Below, one piece after another: positions 16,505 to 24,604 of a DNA stretch of 64,000 nucleotides. Numbering within the stretch: position 1 is the first letter of the stretch; every line of letters begins with the position of its first letter. A model generated the notes under the pieces. It was not told where the DNA came from. It saw nothing but the letters and a program-made list of their open reading frames with translations, and searched no databases. Origin of the DNA: Mesorhizobium australicum WSM2073 (GTDB lineage: Bacteria; Pseudomonadota; Alphaproteobacteria; Rhizobiales; Rhizobiaceae); NCBI RefSeq assembly GCF_000230995.2, contig NC_019973.1:620001-684000 (forward strand), read 5' to 3'. A program made the position numbers and the translations under genes.

Positions 16505-17585
16505 CTTGCCGGCTGTCCAGCAAGTTGCGGCGCGCCGACCGGCGCCATTCCACGGCGCCGGCAAGGCCGTGCAGCACCGTCTCCGTGGTCGCCCAGTCGA
16601 TGCAGCCATCGGTGATGCTCTGGCCGTAGACCAGTGGCTTGCCGGGCACGACATCCTGCCGGCCGGCGACGAGATTGCTCTCGATCATGACGCCGATGAT
16701 GCGCTCGTCGCCAGCCGCCACTTGGCCCGCGACATCGGCCGCGACCTTGGGCTGGTTCTCCGGCTTCTTGGCTGAGTTGGCATGGCTGACGTCGATCATC
16801 AGACGGGGGGCGATACCGATGCGGACGAGTTCGACCGATGCGGCCTCGACGCTTGCCGCATCGTAGTTGGGCTGAACGCCACCACGCAGGATGACATGGC
16901 AATCCTCATTGCCGGTGGTCGCCGCGATGGCGCTGCGTCCGCCCTTGGTCACCGCCATGAAATGATGCGGCTGGGCGGCCGACTTCACCGCCTCGCCGGC
17001 GATCCTGAGATTGCCGTCGGTGCCGTTCTTGAAGCCGACCGGGCAGGAGAGACCCGAGGCCAGCTCGCGATGGATCTGGCTCTCGGTCGTGCGCGCGCCA
17101 ATGGCGCCCCAGGCGACGAGGTCGGCAATGTATTGCGGCGTCGTCATATCGAGGAATTCGGTCGCCGCCGGCAGGCCGAGATTGTTGACGGCGGAAAGCA
17201 CGTTGCGTGCCGTCCGCAACCCCTTGTCGATGTTGAAGCTGCCATCCAGGTCGGGATCGTTGATCAGGCCTTTCCAGCCGACCGTGGTGCGCGGCTTCTC
17301 GAAATAGACGCGCATGACGATCTCGAGCCGGTCGGACAGAGCCTCGCGCAGCGCCGCCAGACGGCTGGCATAATCAACGGCCGCGACCGGATCGTGGATG
17401 GAACAAGGGCCCACGATGACAACAAGCCGATCGTCGGCCCCGGTGAGGATGGAGTGAATGGCGTTGCGCGAGGCGGCAACGGTGCGTGTCGCCGTGAGTG
17501 AGCGCGGTATCTCGCGCATCACCTCGTCCGGCGTGCTCAGCAGTCTCAGTTCCTTGACCCGGAGGTCGTCTGTGGTGGTCAACAC
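16494..17585 (-). CDS. aroG: 3-deoxy-7-phosphoheptulonate synthase (DAHP synthase), class I AroG/F type
   Basis: This enzyme condenses PEP and erythrose 4-phosphate, the entry to the shikimate pathway. Landmarks in the 363-residue product are VGPCSIHDPVAA (about residue 63), EKPRTTVGWKGLINDP (about residue 98) and DVSHANSAKKPENQ (about residue 265). I place the start at a GTG with AGGAG nine bases upstream. The in-frame extension to 17669 would translate through an intrinsic terminator and lacks homology, so it is rejected. The 159-base leader contains a complete attenuator with an aromatic leader peptide. Confidence 0.93.
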   Translation of the reverse strand: MLTTTDDLRVKELRLLSTPDEVMREIPRSLTATRTVAASRNAIHSILTGADDRLVVIVGPCSIHDPVAAVDYASRLAALREALSDRLEIVMRVYFEKPRTTVGWKGLINDPDLDGSFNIDKGLRTARNVLSAVNNLGLPAATEFLDMTTPQYIADLVAWGAIGARTTESQIHRELASGLSCPVGFKNGTDGNLRIAGEAVKSAAQPHHFMAVTKGGRSAIAATTGNEDCHVILRGGVQPNYDAASVEAASVELVRIGIAPRLMIDVSHANSAKKPENQPKVAADVAGQVAAGDERIIGVMIESNLVAGRQDVVPGKPLVYGQSITDGCIDWATTETVLHGLAGAVEWRRSARRNLLDSRQGAA

Positions 17586-17623
17586 GGCTTTCTGCTCCTG
17601 TTTGGGAACCTGCCGGCTGAAAC

Positions 17624-17648
17624 AAAAAAGCCGCCAGGTCTGGCGGCT
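17624..17648 (-). terminator. Attenuator terminator in the aroG leader
   Basis: On the minus strand AGCCGCCAG-AC-CTGGCGGCT is followed directly by six T residues, a textbook intrinsic terminator. It lies between the leader peptide and aroG rather than after a gene. Its 5' arm GCCGCCAG is exactly complementary to CTGGCGGC inside the leader peptide coding sequence (17695-17702), which provides a competing antiterminator. Confidence 0.88.
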
Positions 17649-17672
17649 GTTCGGATCTTGTTGCTGCAATCT

Positions 17673-17744
17673 TCAGATCGAGCGCAATCCTCCCGCCGCC
17701 AGCGAGCTCCTAAAGTACCAATACGTGGCGGTCAGGTTGATCAT
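17673..17744 (-). CDS. Aromatic leader peptide of the aroG attenuator
   Basis: This 23-codon reading frame has Tyr-Trp-Tyr-Phe at residues 8-11 and ends in TGA 24 bases before the terminator stem. Codons 15-17 (Leu-Ala-Ala) contain the CTGGCGGC antiterminator arm. A ribosome stalled on the aromatic codons leaves that arm free to pair, whereas one that finishes covers it. This is the arrangement expected for control by aromatic aminoacyl-tRNA supply. There is no Shine-Dalgarno sequence, and the promoter is so close that the transcript probably begins at or within a base or two of the ATG. Confidence 0.82.
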   Translation of the reverse strand: MINLTATYWYFRSSLAAGGLRSI

Positions 17745-17751
17745 GCGTCGG

Positions 17752-17779
17752 CTATAGCTGAACTTGCGTTGAATGTCAC
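17752..17779 (-). promoter_or_regulatory. Housekeeping promoter of the aroG leader
   Basis: A -35 element GTGACA (17774-17779) and a -10 element CTATAG (17752-17757) are separated by 16 bases. They resemble the rhizobial sigma-70 consensus CTTGAC-N17-CTATAT. Seven bases separate the -10 from the leader ATG, which puts the transcription start at about the A of the start codon. Confidence 0.65.
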
Positions 17780-17822
17780 GCACCTGATAGCGACCTTGTT
17801 TGAATATGTAAGAAGGTATATG

Positions 17823-17835
17823 TTGGATATTCCAA
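17823..17835. promoter_or_regulatory. Candidate VapB operator
   Basis: TTGGA-TAT-TCCAA is a short perfect palindrome 15 bp before the vapB start, and GGATAT is repeated 14 bp downstream. Toxin-antitoxin operons are normally autoregulated through such repeats. Confidence 0.4.
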
Positions 17836-17850
17836 AAAGGATATGCTCCA

Positions 17851-18096
17851 ATGCCGCTTTATGTGAAGGACCGGGAAGTCGACCGGCTGGTACTTGAGGT
17901 GCAGCGCCTCACGAAGGCGCCGAGCAAAGCCGAGGCGGTTCGCCGGGCCCTGACGCATGAAATTGAGCGCGCCCGCAGTGCCCAAACTGTGTCGGAACGC
18001 TTGGCGGAGGCAGTCAGAATGGCTGGCGAAATCGGAGCGGATAATCCTGACTTCGATATGAGAGCCTATTCGGACGAGCTTTCAGGGGGACTATGA
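17851..18096 (+). CDS. vapB: VapB-type antitoxin
   Basis: The 81-residue protein has a short ribbon-helix-helix-like N-terminus (MPLYVKDREVDRLVLEVQRL) and a charged helical tail, as in PSK-family VapB antitoxins. It would bind and neutralise the PIN toxin encoded next and repress its own promoter. The stop overlaps the toxin start by four bases, the standard coupling of type II modules. An AAAAAGGA stretch precedes the ATG. Confidence 0.88.
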   Translation: MPLYVKDREVDRLVLEVQRLTKAPSKAEAVRRALTHEIERARSAQTVSERLAEAVRMAGEIGADNPDFDMRAYSDELSGGL

Positions 18097-18518
18097 GCTT
18101 GTTCATTGACGCTTCGGCGGTCGTCGCTCTGTTGCGTCCGGAGCCCACGGCAGGAGAACTCGCCGCCCGGATGGACGCCCATGGCGGGCCTTTCTTCATT
18201 TCGGCGATCGTTCGTTTCGAGACCGCGATGGCCTTGGCGCGTTCAAAGACCCCCCTGCCTTCACCCATCCAACCGGCGGCAGTCGCAAAGGCGAATGCGG
18301 CCGTGGACCGTTTCGTGCAGGATTTGGGAATCGGCGAGGTCCTCATTTCGGCCGAAGTCGGGCGGCTCGCCATCGAAGCCGCACGCAGTTACGGCAAGGG
18401 TGTCGATTCGCCGGCGCAGCTCAATATGGGCGATTGCTTTTCCTACGCCTGTTGCAAGGCATATAATTTGGCTTTGCTCTACACCGGTCAGGATTTCAAA
18501 AAGACAGACATAGGATAG
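18093..18518 (+). CDS. vapC: VapC-type PIN-domain ribonuclease toxin
   Basis: The 141-residue PIN domain carries the acidic active-site residues: Asp6 in FIDASAVVALL, Glu about 42 in VRFETAMALAR, Asp about 117 in NMGDCFSYACC, and a further Asp in TGQDFKKTDI. VapC toxins cleave specific RNAs such as tRNAs when freed from VapB. The motif is intact, so the toxin is probably active. Module placement beside the aroG promoter has no obvious functional link. Confidence 0.92.
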   Translation: MSLFIDASAVVALLRPEPTAGELAARMDAHGGPFFISAIVRFETAMALARSKTPLPSPIQPAAVAKANAAVDRFVQDLGIGEVLISAEVGRLAIEAARSYGKGVDSPAQLNMGDCFSYACCKAYNLALLYTGQDFKKTDIG

Positions 18519-18553
18519 ATTCAAGGTGCGCCACGCAGATCGCTCGCATGAAC

Positions 18554-19348
18554 CTACTCCGGCGACGACCCGGCGACACTCTGATCGTAGTCGACCAGCG
18601 ATCCGGTCATGACGCCCGATTGCGGGCTGACCATGTAGCTGATCAGCCGTGCGAGCTGGTCCGGCTTGACCAACTGGCCCATCGGCTGCGCGGCTTCGGC
18701 CTTCGCCAGCCAGTCGTCGGGCGCATCGTGCCATTTCTTCTGCACGATGTCCTCGCCCTCGGTGTCCATCCAGCCGGGCAGCACGGCGTTGCAGCGGATG
18801 CGGTTGAAGCGATAAGCGTTGGCGACGTTCTTGGTCAGCGTCATCAGCGCGCCCTTGCTGGTCGAATAGGGCGTCAGGAAGGACTGCCCGGTATGCGCCG
18901 ACATCGACAGCACGTTGACGATCGATCCGGGCGCCTTTTTCTCCAAGAGATGCGCCACCACGCCCTGCATCAGAAAAAACGGGCCGCGCACATTGGTGTC
19001 GAAGATCTGGTCGAACAGCTCTTCTGAGGTCTCGACCAGCGAGCCGCGCGCCGAGGTGGCGGCGGCGTTGACCAGGGCGTTGATCGTACCGAAATGCGAG
19101 AGCGCGGTGGCGACCGCGCGCTTGCAGTCGGCAACCTTGGAGACATCGGCGCTGATGAAGATGGCGTCGACGCCTGATTTCCTGAAATGAGCGACAGCCT
19201 TGTCGCCCTTCTCCTGCGAGCGGCCGATGAGCGCCAGCGCCCGGCAGCCTTCGTCGGCCAGCGCTTCGGCGACCGCGAATCCTATGCCTTGCGCACCGCC
19301 GGTGACGATGGCGCGTGTGTTCGAATTGCGATCGGCGGATGCGCTCAT
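18554..19348 (-). CDS. Short-chain dehydrogenase/reductase at the end of the inositol transporter operon
   Basis: The 264-residue SDR has the nucleotide-binding TGGAQGIGFAVAEAL (about residue 16), the NAAA segment, and catalytic Ser and YSTSKG (Tyr/Lys near residues 160-164). It follows iolG by 30 bp on the same strand. Position suggests oxidation or reduction of an inositol or sugar derivative; the substrate is not identifiable. Confidence 0.87.
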   Translation of the reverse strand: MSASADRNSNTRAIVTGGAQGIGFAVAEALADEGCRALALIGRSQEKGDKAVAHFRKSGVDAIFISADVSKVADCKRAVATALSHFGTINALVNAAATSARGSLVETSEELFDQIFDTNVRGPFFLMQGVVAHLLEKKAPGSIVNVLSMSAHTGQSFLTPYSTSKGALMTLTKNVANAYRFNRIRCNAVLPGWMDTEGEDIVQKKWHDAPDDWLAKAEAAQPMGQLVKPDQLARLISYMVSPQSGVMTGSLVDYDQSVAGSSPE

Positions 19349-19378
19349 CGCTCTGCTCCTGTGCGTTGGGTCCGGTTC

Positions 19379-20374
19379 TTATTTGTCGAGACGAATGGTC
19401 TTGCCCGTGGTCGCCGACTTCAGCGCCGCATCGGCCAGCTTCAGCGCCACGAGGCCATCAGCGCCGCTCGGCGCCGCCTTCTTGCCGGATGTCGCCGCAG
19501 CGATGAAGGCGGCGATCTCGAGGGCATAGGCGTCGAGGTAGCGGGTCATGAAGAAGTCGTGCAGCGGCGGGCGCGTGTAGCCCTTCTCGTTGGCGAGCTC
19601 GATCGACACCGGCCGCTGGTTCTCGGCCGCCACCATGCCCTTCGAGCCGTGCACCTCGATGCGCTGGTCGTAGCCATAGGTGGCGCGGCGCGAATTGGAG
19701 ATGACTGCCTGCTTGCCCGAAGCCGTTTCGAGGATGACGCTGACCGAGTCGAAATCGCCGGCTTCGCCGATTTTCTTGTCGACCAGCACCGAGGCGTGCG
19801 CGCTGACCGCGACAGGCTCCTCGCCGAGCAGGAAGCGCGCCATGTCGAAATCATGGATGGTCATGTCGCGGAAAATGCCGCCCGAGCGCTTGATGTAGTC
19901 GATGGGTGGCGCGCCGGGATCGCGCGAGGTGATGGTGACCATCTCGACGGTGCCGATGGCTCCGTCGTCGATCGCCTTGCGCACGGCGGCGAAATGCGGG
20001 TCGAAACGCCTGTTGAAGCCGACCATCAGGGTCGCCTTGGCCTTGTCGACAACGGCCAGGCACTGCTCGACCCGCTTGACGTCGAGGTCGATCGGCTTCT
20101 CGCAGAAGATCGCCTTGCCGGCCTTGGCGAAGCGCTCGATCAGATCGGCATGGGTGTCGGTCGGCGTGCAGATGACGACCGCGTCGATGTCCTTGGACTT
20201 CTCGATTTCGTCGATGCTGCGCACCTCGGCGCCATAGGCAACAGCCAATTCGCTCGCCGCCTTCTCGAAGGCATCGGCCACGGCGACCAGTTTTGCCTGG
20301 GGGTTGGAACCCACGGCGCGGGCGTGGACCTTGCCGATGCGGCCGGCACCAAGGAGGGCGAAGCGAACAGTCAT
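19379..20374 (-). CDS. iolG: Inositol 2-dehydrogenase (IolG/IdhA type)
   Basis: This enzyme oxidises myo-inositol to 2-keto-myo-inositol with NAD+. The 331-residue protein has GAGRIGKVHARAV at residues 8-20, CEKPIDLD near residue 93, and the catalytic segment GGIFRDMTIHDFDMARFLLG near residue 165. Length matches rhizobial IdhA. The ATG at 20374 follows a GAGGA, and a longer upstream reading lacks homology. It sits downstream of the ABC transporter genes, so uptake and first oxidation are cotranscribed. Confidence 0.9.
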   Translation of the reverse strand: MTVRFALLGAGRIGKVHARAVGSNPQAKLVAVADAFEKAASELAVAYGAEVRSIDEIEKSKDIDAVVICTPTDTHADLIERFAKAGKAIFCEKPIDLDVKRVEQCLAVVDKAKATLMVGFNRRFDPHFAAVRKAIDDGAIGTVEMVTITSRDPGAPPIDYIKRSGGIFRDMTIHDFDMARFLLGEEPVAVSAHASVLVDKKIGEAGDFDSVSVILETASGKQAVISNSRRATYGYDQRIEVHGSKGMVAAENQRPVSIELANEKGYTRPPLHDFFMTRYLDAYALEIAAFIAAATSGKKAAPSGADGLVALKLADAALKSATTGKTIRLDK

Positions 20375-20489
20375 GGATATTTTCCTCTGGGGATGGTTCG
20401 AAGCGGGGCGCCGGTCATGGGCGCTGAATGATTTTACGGTCAAGACAAATCGACGGGAAGGCGATGACCATCGCCTCCGAGCCCGGCCC

Positions 20490-21272
20490 TTAGGCCGCGA
20501 GTTCCGCCTCGCCGGTCTTGGCGCCGGTGATATAGGATACGATGTCCTGCCCGTCGGTATTTTCCTTGCGCAGATTGGCGACGATGCGGCCGCGCCGGAA
20601 CACCACGATACGGTCGCAAAGGTCGAACACCTGGCGCATGTTGTGGCTGATCAGGATCAGCGGCTCGCCATTGTCCTTCAGCGTGCGGATGATGTTTTCG
20701 ACCTGCGCCGTCTCCTGCACGCCGAGAGCCGCCGTCGGCTCGTCCATGATGATCAGCTTGGAGGCAAAGGTCGCCGTCCTGGCGATCGCCACGCACTGCC
20801 GCTGGCCGCCCGACATGTGGCGGATGGTGTTGGAGAGGTTGGGGATCTTGACCGCGGTGCGGACCAGCGCCGCCTCGGTTGCCTTGCGCATGTATTTGCG
20901 GTCGAGGATCGAAAATGGCCCGAGATTGAACAGCACCTTTTCACGGCCGAGGAACAGGTTCGACGGCACGTCGAGGTCGTCGGCCAGCGCCAGGTTCTGG
21001 AACACCGTCTCGATGCCTGCCTCGCGGGCCTCGATCGGACCGGCGAAATTCACTTCCTTGCCATCGAACCAGACTTGGCCGCTGGTCCGCTGCTCGACGG
21101 CGGTGATCTGGCGCACGAAGGTCGACTTGCCGGCGCCGTTGTCACCCATGATGGCGACATGCTCGCCCTTGCGCAGCTCGAAATTGGCGCCTTCAAGCGC
21201 ATGCACGCCGCCATAGCGCTTGGTGAGGTTCTCGGTTTTCAGGACGATGTCTGTCGTGGAGATATCTGGCAT
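20490..21272 (-). CDS. iatA: Inositol-type ABC transporter ATP-binding protein (single domain)
   Basis: The 260-residue ATPase has Walker A GDNGAGKST (about residue 42), signature MSGGQRQCVAIARTA and Walker B LIIMDEPTAALG. Unlike the duplicated CUT2 ATPases, this is a single domain, as in the rhizobial inositol transporter set IbpA-IatP-IatA. It starts two bases after the permease stop. The gene symbol rests on gene order plus the neighbouring iolG and is an inference. Confidence 0.82.
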   Translation of the reverse strand: MPDISTTDIVLKTENLTKRYGGVHALEGANFELRKGEHVAIMGDNGAGKSTFVRQITAVEQRTSGQVWFDGKEVNFAGPIEAREAGIETVFQNLALADDLDVPSNLFLGREKVLFNLGPFSILDRKYMRKATEAALVRTAVKIPNLSNTIRHMSGGQRQCVAIARTATFASKLIIMDEPTAALGVQETAQVENIIRTLKDNGEPLILISHNMRQVFDLCDRIVVFRRGRIVANLRKENTDGQDIVSYITGAKTGEAELAA

Positions 21273-21274
21273 GG

Positions 21275-22351
21275 TCAACCCCTCAATGCCCGCATGCGTT
21301 GGCGCCACTGGTCGAGAACGACCGCGCCGACGATGATCACGCCCTTGACCATCTCCTGGTAGTAGGCGTCGAGGCGCAGGAAGGTGAAGCCGGAGATGAT
21401 GACGCCGAAGATCAGCGCGCCGATCACCGTGCCGATGATGGAGCCGCGGCCGCCCGACAGCGAGACGCCGCCGATGACCGCCATGGCGATGGCATCGAGT
21501 TCGTACATGACGCCCATGCCGGCCTGGGCGGTGAGGTTCTTGGAGGAGAGCACGACGGCGGCGAGTGCTGCAAGAATGCCGGCGATGACATAGACAAGGA
21601 TCTTGTGGTTGGCGATCTTGATGCCAGACATGCGCGCGGCGTCCTCGTTGGAGCCGATCGCGTAGCAGTGCTTGCCATATCTGGTGTAGGTCATGATCAG
21701 CTGGAACAGCACGGCCAGCGACAGGAAGATGATGACGGGCATCAGGCCCTTGCCGATGGCGGCGAAACTGTCCGTCGGGAACGAGATCGGCTGGCCCTTC
21801 GACCACCATTTGGCGATGCCCCGCGCGGTCACCATCATGCCGAGCGTGGCGATGAAGGGCGGGATGCGCGTGTAGGCGATCAGCGCGCCGTTGACGAGGC
21901 CGGCGAGCAGGCCGCAGCCGATCGCCACCAGCACCGGGACGATCACGGGCAGGTCGGTCCAGCCTTGGGCCAGAAACATCGCCTTAGGGTTGGGATTGCC
22001 GTTGACGGTCGCGACCTGGGCAAAGCTCATGGCGATCATGGCCGTCGCGCCGACGATCGAGCCGGAGGATAGGTCGATGCCACCCGTAATGATCACCTGC
22101 GTGACGCCGATGGCGATGATGCCGACGATCGACACCTGCAGAATGATGATCTGCAGGCGCGCCTCGTTGAAGAGGCCGGAGACGTCGCTGCGGGTGTTGA
22201 ACAGGAAGCTGTCGCCGAGAAAGACCCGGCCGATCAGTTCGAAGATGACGACGAGGATGACGAGCGCCAGGAAGACGTTGAATTCGGCCGGCCATGTGCG
22301 CTTCCTGGCGTCATAGCTGACCCCGCCGACGCCGTGAGATGTCTGTGCCAA
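21275..22351 (-). CDS. iatP: Inositol-type ABC transporter permease
   Basis: The 358-residue BPD_transp_2 family permease has the signature GVTQVIITGGIDLSSGSIVGA near residue 82 (only its first 20 residues quoted elsewhere in the family) and about eight to ten helices. It is flanked by the binding protein and the ATPase genes on the same strand, with idh-type iolG downstream. Specificity for inositol is inferred from that context and from candidate IolR sites upstream of the operon. Confidence 0.85.
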   Translation of the reverse strand: MAQTSHGVGGVSYDARKRTWPAEFNVFLALVILVVIFELIGRVFLGDSFLFNTRSDVSGLFNEARLQIIILQVSIVGIIAIGVTQVIITGGIDLSSGSIVGATAMIAMSFAQVATVNGNPNPKAMFLAQGWTDLPVIVPVLVAIGCGLLAGLVNGALIAYTRIPPFIATLGMMVTARGIAKWWSKGQPISFPTDSFAAIGKGLMPVIIFLSLAVLFQLIMTYTRYGKHCYAIGSNEDAARMSGIKIANHKILVYVIAGILAALAAVVLSSKNLTAQAGMGVMYELDAIAMAVIGGVSLSGGRGSIIGTVIGALIFGVIISGFTFLRLDAYYQEMVKGVIIVGAVVLDQWRQRMRALRG

Positions 22352-22459
22352 TTCTTCTATCCTCCGTCAGCCGCGGTCGTTCCCCGAGCATCTTCGGGCG
22401 CCGAGGGAAGCGGAGCGGCGCTGTCGCTGCGCGAGAGCGCCGCTCCGTATGTCCGCGGC

Positions 22460-23401
22460 TCAGTTCTTCTTCAGGAACTTGTCGATGTTGGCCGGCGTGA
22501 CCAGCTGGAACGGGACATAGACCTTGTGCTCGACCTTCTCGCCCTTGGCGAGCTTCAGCGCGGCATCCAGCGCCCCCGCGCCCTGGCCGGCGGCGTCCTG
22601 GAAGACGGTGGCATCAAGGTCGCCCGCCTGCATGGCGGCAAGCGCGTCCTGGGTGGCGTCGACGCCGCCGACGACAACCGACTTCATGTCGATGTTGGCG
22701 GCCTTCATCGCCTGGATGGCGCCGATGGCGCTTTCGTCATTGTTGGCAATGACGCCGTCGAACTTCTTGCCGGTCGACAGCCAGTTGGTCATCAGGTTCT
22801 GCGCCTGGTCGCGATCCCAGTTCGAGGTCTGCTTGTCGATGATCTTGATGAAGCTGCAGTCCGGTGTGGCGATGACATCGTCGATGTCCTTGGTGCGCTG
22901 CACGGCGGCCTGGTTGGAAAGCTCGCCCATGATCACATAGACATTGGCTTCCTTCTTGCCGGCTTCCTTGAACAGGCGGCAGACTTCCTTGGTTTCGAGC
23001 GTGCCGGAATCGGCCTCGTTCGAGGCGACGAAGGCCTGGTTGTCTGGCAGCGTGTCGACATTGACCGGCTGGCGGTTGACATAGACCAGCGGGATCTTGG
23101 CCGCGGCCGCCGCATCCGACATCGCCTGCGTGGCCGAGGTGTCGACCGGGTTGACGATGATGGCGTCGACGCCCGAAGCGGCGAAGTTCTTGATCTGGTC
23201 GAGTTGCTTGGCGACGTCGTTCTGCGCGTCCTCGACCTGCAACTCGACGCCGCTCATGCCCTTGGCCTGCTCGATCATGCCGTTGCGCAGCACGGTGAGG
23301 AAATTGTCGTCGAACTTGGCCATCGACACGCCGATCTTGGCGGCCATGGCCGATGAACTCATCAGCGCCGCGAAGGCGACGCCCAAAAGCAGTTTCTTCA
23401 T
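22460..23401 (-). CDS. ibpA: Inositol-type ABC transporter periplasmic binding protein
   Basis: The 313-residue protein starts with a signal peptide (MKKLLLGVAFAALMSSSAMA, cleaved before AKIG). It then shows the Peripla_BP_4 fold of ribose-binding-like proteins: DAIIVNPVD, DGVIANNDESAIGA and VVVGGVDAT. It captures the sugar or inositol in the periplasm and delivers it to the permease. GGAGGAG lies ten bases before the ATG. It heads the operon ibpA-iatP-iatA-iolG-SDR. The inositol assignment is by context. Confidence 0.86.
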   Translation of the reverse strand: MKKLLLGVAFAALMSSSAMAAKIGVSMAKFDDNFLTVLRNGMIEQAKGMSGVELQVEDAQNDVAKQLDQIKNFAASGVDAIIVNPVDTSATQAMSDAAAAAKIPLVYVNRQPVNVDTLPDNQAFVASNEADSGTLETKEVCRLFKEAGKKEANVYVIMGELSNQAAVQRTKDIDDVIATPDCSFIKIIDKQTSNWDRDQAQNLMTNWLSTGKKFDGVIANNDESAIGAIQAMKAANIDMKSVVVGGVDATQDALAAMQAGDLDATVFQDAAGQGAGALDAALKLAKGEKVEHKVYVPFQLVTPANIDKFLKKN

Positions 23402-23539
23402 TGTATTTCTCCTCCACTTTTGGTGTCCGGTTGCACCGATCTCTCCGGAATCCCCGTTCTGCCTGGGGAATCTCTCCCGATTACCGTCTCTCTCCCCGGG
23501 TTGCGCCTGCCGTTTGCTGGAACGCCAAGGCCTCTTGAT

Positions 23540-23553
23540 GAAACAGATGTTCC
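23540..23553 (-). promoter_or_regulatory. Candidate IolR site 1 upstream of the inositol transporter operon
   Basis: GAAACAGATGTTCC fits GAAA-N6-TTCC, one mismatch from the IolR pattern, about 140 bp before the ibpA start. A perfect GTTCCGGAAC palindrome (23549-23558) overlaps its right half. The 334-bp gap around it otherwise shows no gene. Confidence 0.45.
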
Positions 23554-23583
23554 GGAACGAAAGAACCAAAATACGTGACTGGT

Positions 23584-23597
23584 GAAATATTTATTCC
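23584..23597 (-). promoter_or_regulatory. Candidate IolR site 2 upstream of the inositol transporter operon
   Basis: GAAATATTTATTCC fits GAAA-N6-TTCC and is nearly the same sequence as the site at 11810-11823 upstream of iolC (12 of 14 bases identical). Two such sites in front of each operon support a shared regulon. Confidence 0.55.
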
Positions 23598-23735
23598 ATT
23601 TGCTCGGGAGGCGTCAAGGGAGATTCCAGAACCGGATGTGCGATTTTGGCGGACACGGGAATGCGGTGCGGAGCCGACGGCGTCTGCGCGCCGGGTCCAT
23701 TCCTTGGATGCCGTCGGCGGGCGATGGCATGGCGT

Positions 23736-24527
23736 TCAGAAATGCCAGATGTCTCTCTGCAACAAGAGATCGAGCGGCGCTCTCCAGACCCTGCACGACG
23801 CCGCCTGCTTCACCTGCCGTTCGACACTGAGCTTGCCGTTGAGATCGAAGAAAGCTCCAATTCGCCTTCGGGCATGGAGCTTCTTTCCCCTGGTACTGTA
23901 GTTGCGGATCGGCAGCCAGTGGCGGCTGATCGTTCGCCCGTCCTGGGATAGCGCGACGCCGGTACAGAATTGTTCCGGGGTGTGCAAATGCACGATTTCA
24001 CTGACTTTCTCGCTGGCCGCGTATGCTCGCTCCAGCGCCGGAATGTTGTGATGATGAACGCCAAGGACGCCGCTCGCCCACATCGTTTCATCTCCGATCA
24101 GGATGCGGCCTCCAATGGAGAGCCCCTCGCCTTCGAGCGAGCGATAGGGAGCCTTTGGGCGCCCTTCGCACCGCCACATTATCGAGGACAAGGCTGAAAT
24201 TCGGTTGAAACAGCGCGATATGTCGCCGGTCGGATACATGTCCGCATCCATGAAGAACAGGCGCTCGCAACGTTGAAGCAGATCGATGATGCCGGCGGCC
24301 TTGATGCCAAATCTGTATCGATTGCCGAAGGACATCTCGGTCTGTCTCTGGGCCGTGAGCTCGATCGCTTCGATGGGATAGCCGTCGAAAATGGAGGGTC
24401 GGTCGGTCAGCACCGTGATCCTGGCACCCGGGCAATAGTGAAGCAAGCGAAGCGCGCTGAAGAGCGCGCCACGCGCATAGAGCTCGTCGCTCCCAAAAGC
24501 GATATACCCAAACCCATCCCCGTCCAT
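23736..24527 (-). CDS. Glycosyltransferase-like protein (GT-A fold, DxD motif)
   Basis: The roughly 263-residue protein has a GT-A-like layout: ITVLTDRPSIF near residue 35, then RLFFMDADMYPTGDIS near residue 88, where DAD is a typical metal/nucleotide-sugar motif. It looks like the family-8-like hexosyl transferases, but I cannot name a substrate. The ATG chosen has no Shine-Dalgarno; an AT-rich TATATA box lies just upstream, so leaderless expression or an upstream TTG start are both possible. Base composition is lower in GC than its neighbours, and it stands alone, which hints at horizontal transfer. Confidence 0.65.
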   Translation of the reverse strand: MDGDGFGYIAFGSDELYARGALFSALRLLHYCPGARITVLTDRPSIFDGYPIEAIELTAQRQTEMSFGNRYRFGIKAAGIIDLLQRCERLFFMDADMYPTGDISRCFNRISALSSIMWRCEGRPKAPYRSLEGEGLSIGGRILIGDETMWASGVLGVHHHNIPALERAYAASEKVSEIVHLHTPEQFCTGVALSQDGRTISRHWLPIRNYSTRGKKLHARRRIGAFFDLNGKLSVERQVKQAASCRVWRAPLDLLLQRDIWHF

Positions 24528-24604
24528 TGGGTATGTATATATTAGCGATCGGTAATGCGTCAATTTGGATGCAGGTCGGGCGCTATGCTTTAGGCCAAAG
24601 CTCG

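Noticed and set aside
17586..17669. N-terminal extension of DAHP synthase
   Set aside because: It would be translated from sequence forming an intrinsic terminator and has no similarity to the family; a GTG with AGGAG downstream is better.
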